Position numbers and translations under genes: made by a program. This document shows, piece by piece, positions 61,157 through 64,000 of a DNA stretch of 64,000 nucleotides. Source of the DNA: Luteolibacter flavescens (GTDB lineage Bacteria; Verrucomicrobiota; Verrucomicrobiia; Verrucomicrobiales; Akkermansiaceae). A model generated the notes under the pieces. It was not told where the DNA came from, did not search any database, and saw only the letters and a list, made by a program, of their open reading frames with translations. Position 1 is the first letter of the stretch. Every line of letters starts with the position of its first letter. The DNA is taken from the NCBI RefSeq assembly GCF_025950085.1, contig NZ_JAPDDS010000004.1, positions 372,001 through 436,000 on the forward strand, written 5' to 3'.

Positions 61157-61320
61157 GATAAGGTATCGGTTTTGGCCAAAAAAAGGCCGCTTGGAGCGGG
61201 AGATGAGATCGGATCAGGTCAGGTCGGGATCAGGAGTGGATCCCGGGGTTTGTGGAGCAGCGGGGGAAGGGATGGCCTTCGCTCACTCGCTCGTTCAGTC
61301 GGTCAGCGGTCGGTGGACCA

Positions 61321-61365
61321 CCACGGCGGGCTCGGGAGAACCCAAGACACCCGCGCCCGCCGTGG
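61321..61365. other. Structured stem-loop in a gene-free stretch
   Basis: CCACGGCGGG (61321-61330) pairs with CCCGCCGTGG (61356-61365) over 10 bases, with a shorter inner hairpin. It lies in 61157-62028, where I see no gene (third positions are not biased). It could be a leader or small RNA, or a repeat. Confidence 0.4.
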
Positions 61366-61982
61366 CTTTCGCACGATCAACGGACGATGAAACCCAAAAC
61401 ACCGTCCGTTGGCCGCGAATCCATCCGGTGGAGCACCGGAAAACCGCGACGACGCCTAGCAACGGCAGCAACAACAAGCCGAGGTGGCCTCATCATGGGA
61501 GGCGGCGGCTCGCTTGGCGGCAGATGCTGTCGGGAAAAGTTTCATCGATCGTGCAGGAGAGTGGGTTGTTCCGATTCACCGCTGCGGTCGGGCTTTCATC
61601 CCGTCCCACGATCCGCGGTATCATGCCAACAAATGCTCCCCTGCTTGGGGTGGCGGTAATCGCTCGGCGGCCTCCTACCGGAAGCCCGCCTGCGGCTGAC
61701 GGGCGGACTAATGCAGATAAGGAGGTGGGAGTTCAAGAAGTTTTTTCGGCGAAGTGGTTGCGGCCCCCTTTTGCCGCCTCGCGGCAGGGGATTCCACCGG
61801 TCACCCGTGGGGAATGGGGTACGGGGAAGCTGCCGCGACCCTTGGAATCACGTCGAAATGACGGTGGCGGGTCCGCTTTTTCCTCCCGCAGATCCTTCTA
61901 CTCCCGGGCGAGTGGTGATTTCCTTATTGAAGTGGGGGATGGGAAGGTGGAATAAAGGGGTGGGAGATTCCGGAAAATCCGT

Positions 61983-62012
61983 CTTGACCACCCGCTTTTA
62001 ATTCCTACCATT
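61983..62012 (+). promoter_or_regulatory. Promoter candidate before the Rrf2 gene
   Basis: TTGACC at about 61983, then about 18 bases later TACCAT, resemble -35 and -10 boxes. They lie 17 bases before the start codon. The assignment rests on sequence only. Confidence 0.4.
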
Positions 62013-62028
62013 CGCTACACATTCGCCG

Positions 62029-62613
62029 ATGCACCTTTCCAAGAAAGCCGAGTATGCTCTGCGCGCCGCCATTCACCTCGGTATTGCCACCGAGATGGGA
62101 TTGCCGGTCGTGTCCGGTGTCGAACTCGCCGACGCGAACCGGCTGCCGCTGAAATTCATCGAGCGCATCCTCCAGGAGCTGCGCGAGGCAGGCATCGTCG
62201 AAACGAAACGTGGCAAGATGGGCGGCTACGCGCTCGCCACCGCTGCGGACAAGATCCGCATCGGCGACCTGGTGCGCCTGATGGACGGCCGCCTGGCCCC
62301 GATCTGCTGCGCGAGCGAATACGCCTACCAGCGCTGCACCTGCCCGGATGAGGACCACTGCGGCCTGCGGATGCTCATGATCGACGTGCGGAACGCGATC
62401 GCGAATATCCTCGACCGCTACACCCTCGCGCAGGTCGTGGAGGTGACGCTGCGGAAGATGCGCCGCGATGGCATCGCGCCGCCCTTCTCCACCCACCCGA
62501 GCGCGAAGGGTGTCGCCACGCCCGCACGCGGCAAGGCGAACCCCGCGGACGGCTTCCTCCAAGGACTTTCCCAACTAGTGACCGCCCCGAGCGATGAGCA
62601 CCAAAGCAAATGA
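62029..62613 (+). CDS. Rrf2 family transcriptional regulator
   Basis: This is a 194-residue winged-helix regulator. The Rrf2 opening MHLSKKAEYALRAAIHLG is followed by the recognition region ANRLPLKFIERILQELREAG and the wing TKRGKMGGYALA. A cysteine-rich stretch (ICCASEY...CTCPDEDHCG) gives several cysteines in place of the IscR three-Cys set, so an iron-sulfur cluster or thiol sensing is likely. The C-terminal 45 residues are a variable tail. The next gene overlaps its end by 20 bases, so they are translated together. Confidence 0.92.
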   Translation: MHLSKKAEYALRAAIHLGIATEMGLPVVSGVELADANRLPLKFIERILQELREAGIVETKRGKMGGYALATAADKIRIGDLVRLMDGRLAPICCASEYAYQRCTCPDEDHCGLRMLMIDVRNAIANILDRYTLAQVVEVTLRKMRRDGIAPPFSTHPSAKGVATPARGKANPADGFLQGLSQLVTAPSDEHQSK

Positions 62614-62794
62614 ACGTCCGAAAACGGACCCTGCCCTGACAGCCGATTGGTTGGAAGTCGTGAGAAAGAAGGTCGAAGACCTGCGCTTCGGCTCCGTCCA
62701 GATCATCGTCCACGAAGGACGCGTGACCCAGGTCGAGAGCCTCGAGAAGACCCGCTTTCCCGCGAAGTCCGACGACCCCGGCTCCCTCTCCTGA
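62594..62794 (+). CDS. YezD-like small protein (DUF2292)
   Basis: This is a 66-residue protein. Its core EDLRFGSVQIIVHEGRVTQVESLEKTRF matches the DUF2292/YezD pattern (a small two-layer fold). In Bacillus and other bacteria such genes lie near sulfur (cysteine, sulfate) genes under CymR, itself an Rrf2 regulator. Here it overlaps an Rrf2 gene, supporting a sulfur link. Its biochemical function is not established. Confidence 0.85.
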   Translation: MSTKANERPKTDPALTADWLEVVRKKVEDLRFGSVQIIVHEGRVTQVESLEKTRFPAKSDDPGSLS

Positions 62795-63048
62795 AGTAAC
62801 ATATCTTTTCTGACATCGCGGAGCTGCACAGCCCCGCTTCGATTTCCAGATTCAGAGACCTGACCGGACCACCGGAGGAGCTCGGCGAACGGACCCCAAA
62901 AACGGTGAGAGCGTCCCGATTCGCATCTCCGTCCCGTTCCCGCGTTTTCCACGGTGGTCTCTTTTTGCCTGCGCGGCAGCTCCCCGAGTCCCGCAACCCC
63001 TTACCAGGGGCACCGAGCCTCTCCACACCGGAGCCATTTCCCAAGACA
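62795..63048 (+). other. Leader region of the porin gene
   Basis: These 254 bases carry no gene. Several short G/C hairpins are visible (ccccttaccagggg near 62996, ggagctgcacagcccc). I looked for SAM, TPP and SAH riboswitch consensus and found none. The promoter and any control of the porin must lie here. Confidence 0.4.
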
Positions 63049-64000
63049 ATGAAAACCTACACCACCCGACCCACGGGCGTGCGGAGATCCTCCGTCGCTG
63101 CCCCCGTGTACCGACTTACCAAGGCCCCGCTGCTTGCCGCGGCGGGTGCAGCCTTTGCCGTGCCCTCGACCAGCCTTGCATTCGACCCCTTCAGCACGCC
63201 CTCCGCCGAGGAGACAGCGCAGCTCGATGCATGGTGGAAGGCCTTCACCCTCTACAAGAACGACGACAACCCGCTGCTGCAGGAGTTCAAGCTGCGCGGC
63301 CGCTACCAGGGCCAGTATTACTGGGTGGACTCCGACCAGGGGGATGCGGACGCCTGGGAGGACCGCCGCTCGCGCTTCGGCTTCGATGCCAAGCTCCTCG
63401 ACAAGAAGGTGGAGGTGCGCCTGGACTTCCAGAGCAACGACAGCTTCGAGGACACCTACGACCGGCTCGTGGATGCCTACGTGAAGTACCGCCCGACGGA
63501 CTCGCTGGCCATCACGGTGGGCCGCATGAAGCCGTCCATCGGCTACTACGACTTCGTCCAATCGACCAACGCGCAGCCGACCTTCGAGCGCTCGCAGATC
63601 TTCAACCAGCTCCGCGTGGACCGCGCGACGGGCCTGGCGGTGGATGGCAAGGTGGGCAAGTTCTCGTGGGTCACCGGCGTTTACTCGAATGATACTGACC
63701 GCGAGTTCGGCACCTTCGGCGGGGCCTACAGCTTCAATGCGGGCGTGGGCTACGATGCGAAGGCGGACTTCGGCTGGGACCGCGCGGACTTCCACCTGGA
63801 CTGGCTGCACAGCGGCCATGACAAGGACGACTACCTCTTCACCCGCTACGATGACATCGTCTCCGCCACCTTCTGGGGGCAGGAGGGGCAGTGGGGCCTG
63901 GTGGTGGAGGGCTTCCATGGCTCCGGCGGCGGTGGCCGGGACGAGGATGTCTTCGGCTTCTTCATCCAGCCGACCTACGATCTGATCCCGAAGCGCCTCC
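63049..64000 (+). CDS. Outer-membrane porin, OprO/OprP-like (partial)
   Basis: This gene is truncated by the window end; 317 residues are visible. The signal peptide is long (MKTYTTRPTGVRRSSVAAPV...AFAVPSTSLA). The mature part is made of alternating beta strands (LRGRYQGQYYWVDS, FGFDAKLLDKKVEVRLDFQS, DAYVKYRPTDSLAITVGRMKPS, SIGYYDFVQS), as in phosphate-selective-type porins with 16-stranded barrels. YVKYRPTDSLAITVGRMK is the most family-like block. Such porins carry anions; the sulfur-linked neighbours make sulfate or organosulfonate a reasonable guess. Confidence 0.9.
   Translation, partial: MKTYTTRPTGVRRSSVAAPVYRLTKAPLLAAAGAAFAVPSTSLAFDPFSTPSAEETAQLDAWWKAFTLYKNDDNPLLQEFKLRGRYQGQYYWVDSDQGDADAWEDRRSRFGFDAKLLDKKVEVRLDFQSNDSFEDTYDRLVDAYVKYRPTDSLAITVGRMKPSIGYYDFVQSTNAQPTFERSQIFNQLRVDRATGLAVDGKVGKFSWVTGVYSNDTDREFGTFGGAYSFNAGVGYDAKADFGWDRADFHLDWLHSGHDKDDYLFTRYDDIVSATFWGQEGQWGLVVEGFHGSGGGGRDEDVFGFFIQPTYDLIPKRL

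Noticed and set aside
62795-63048. SAM, SAH or TPP riboswitch before the porin
   Set aside because: None of the consensus boxes is present, although short hairpins occur.

Overview
The window is high-GC DNA that reads as a chromosomal segment from a Verrucomicrobiota bacterium, most likely of the Verrucomicrobiales (Luteolibacter/Haloferula type). The evidence is a pilin-like protein of the Verru_Chthon cassette A type, three PEP-CTERM proteins, an ECF sigma factor fused to a membrane-anchored repeat domain, a GSII-type glutamine synthetase, a formylglycine-type sulfatase, and intergenic DNA full of short palindromic repeats. No phage, insertion sequence, CRISPR array or rRNA operon was found. 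The genus is an inference.

Layout. 1-5.9 kb: small hypothetical genes and a His-Arg-Pro tRNA cluster. 6-9.3 kb: a PanE-like reductase, a TolB-like propeller protein, a PEP-CTERM protein and a dense cluster of palindromic repeats. 9.4-11.1 kb: an apparent operon of a one-cluster ferredoxin, a DciA-like DUF721 protein and a HAD-Nudix fusion. 11.2-16.7 kb: lipoproteins, two paralogous small membrane proteins, a PEP-CTERM protein, a TPR-sulfotransferase and a SnoaL-like protein. 17.6-19.7 kb: an SDR and an M42 aminopeptidase. 20.3-25.1 kb: a five-gene minus-strand operon of reductases (old yellow enzyme, zinc alcohol dehydrogenase, exported DJ-1/PfpI protein, SDR, aldo/keto reductase), divergent from an ArsR-type regulator, with two matching palindromes between them. 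26.1-30.4 kb: a molybdenum hydroxylase module (2Fe-2S subunit, Moco subunit, XdhC, MocA-like). 31-35.5 kb: a proline-rich zinc-ribbon membrane protein, an Sfp-type phosphopantetheinyl transferase, a PP2C phosphatase and glutamine synthetase. 36.3-41.4 kb: a zinc metallopeptidase, an exported Gfo/Idh/MocA oxidoreductase, a GH76 hydrolase, a small membrane protein and a choice-of-anchor-A PEP-CTERM protein. 41.6-48.5 kb: two membrane-anchored alpha-repeat proteins flanking an exported amidase and the membrane-tethered sigma factor. 48.6-51.4 kb: an AlgX-like/MBOAT acyltransferase pair. 51.5-61 kb: a minus-strand surface cluster (LamG protein, Verru_Chthon A protein, small exported protein, sulfatase). 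62-64 kb: an Rrf2 regulator, a YezD-like protein and a porin cut by the window end.

How the genes work together. The clearest functional units are the ArsR-linked reductase operon (probably reactive carbonyl and electrophile detoxification), the self-contained molybdenum hydroxylase operon with its own cofactor-maturation proteins, the sigma-factor locus with an 18-bp perfect palindrome in its divergent promoter region, and the LamG/Verru_Chthon/sulfatase surface cluster. Intergenic spaces carry several families of short palindromic repeats. Two of them share their outer sequence but have different palindromic cores, and one repeat copy supplies the stop codon of a gene.
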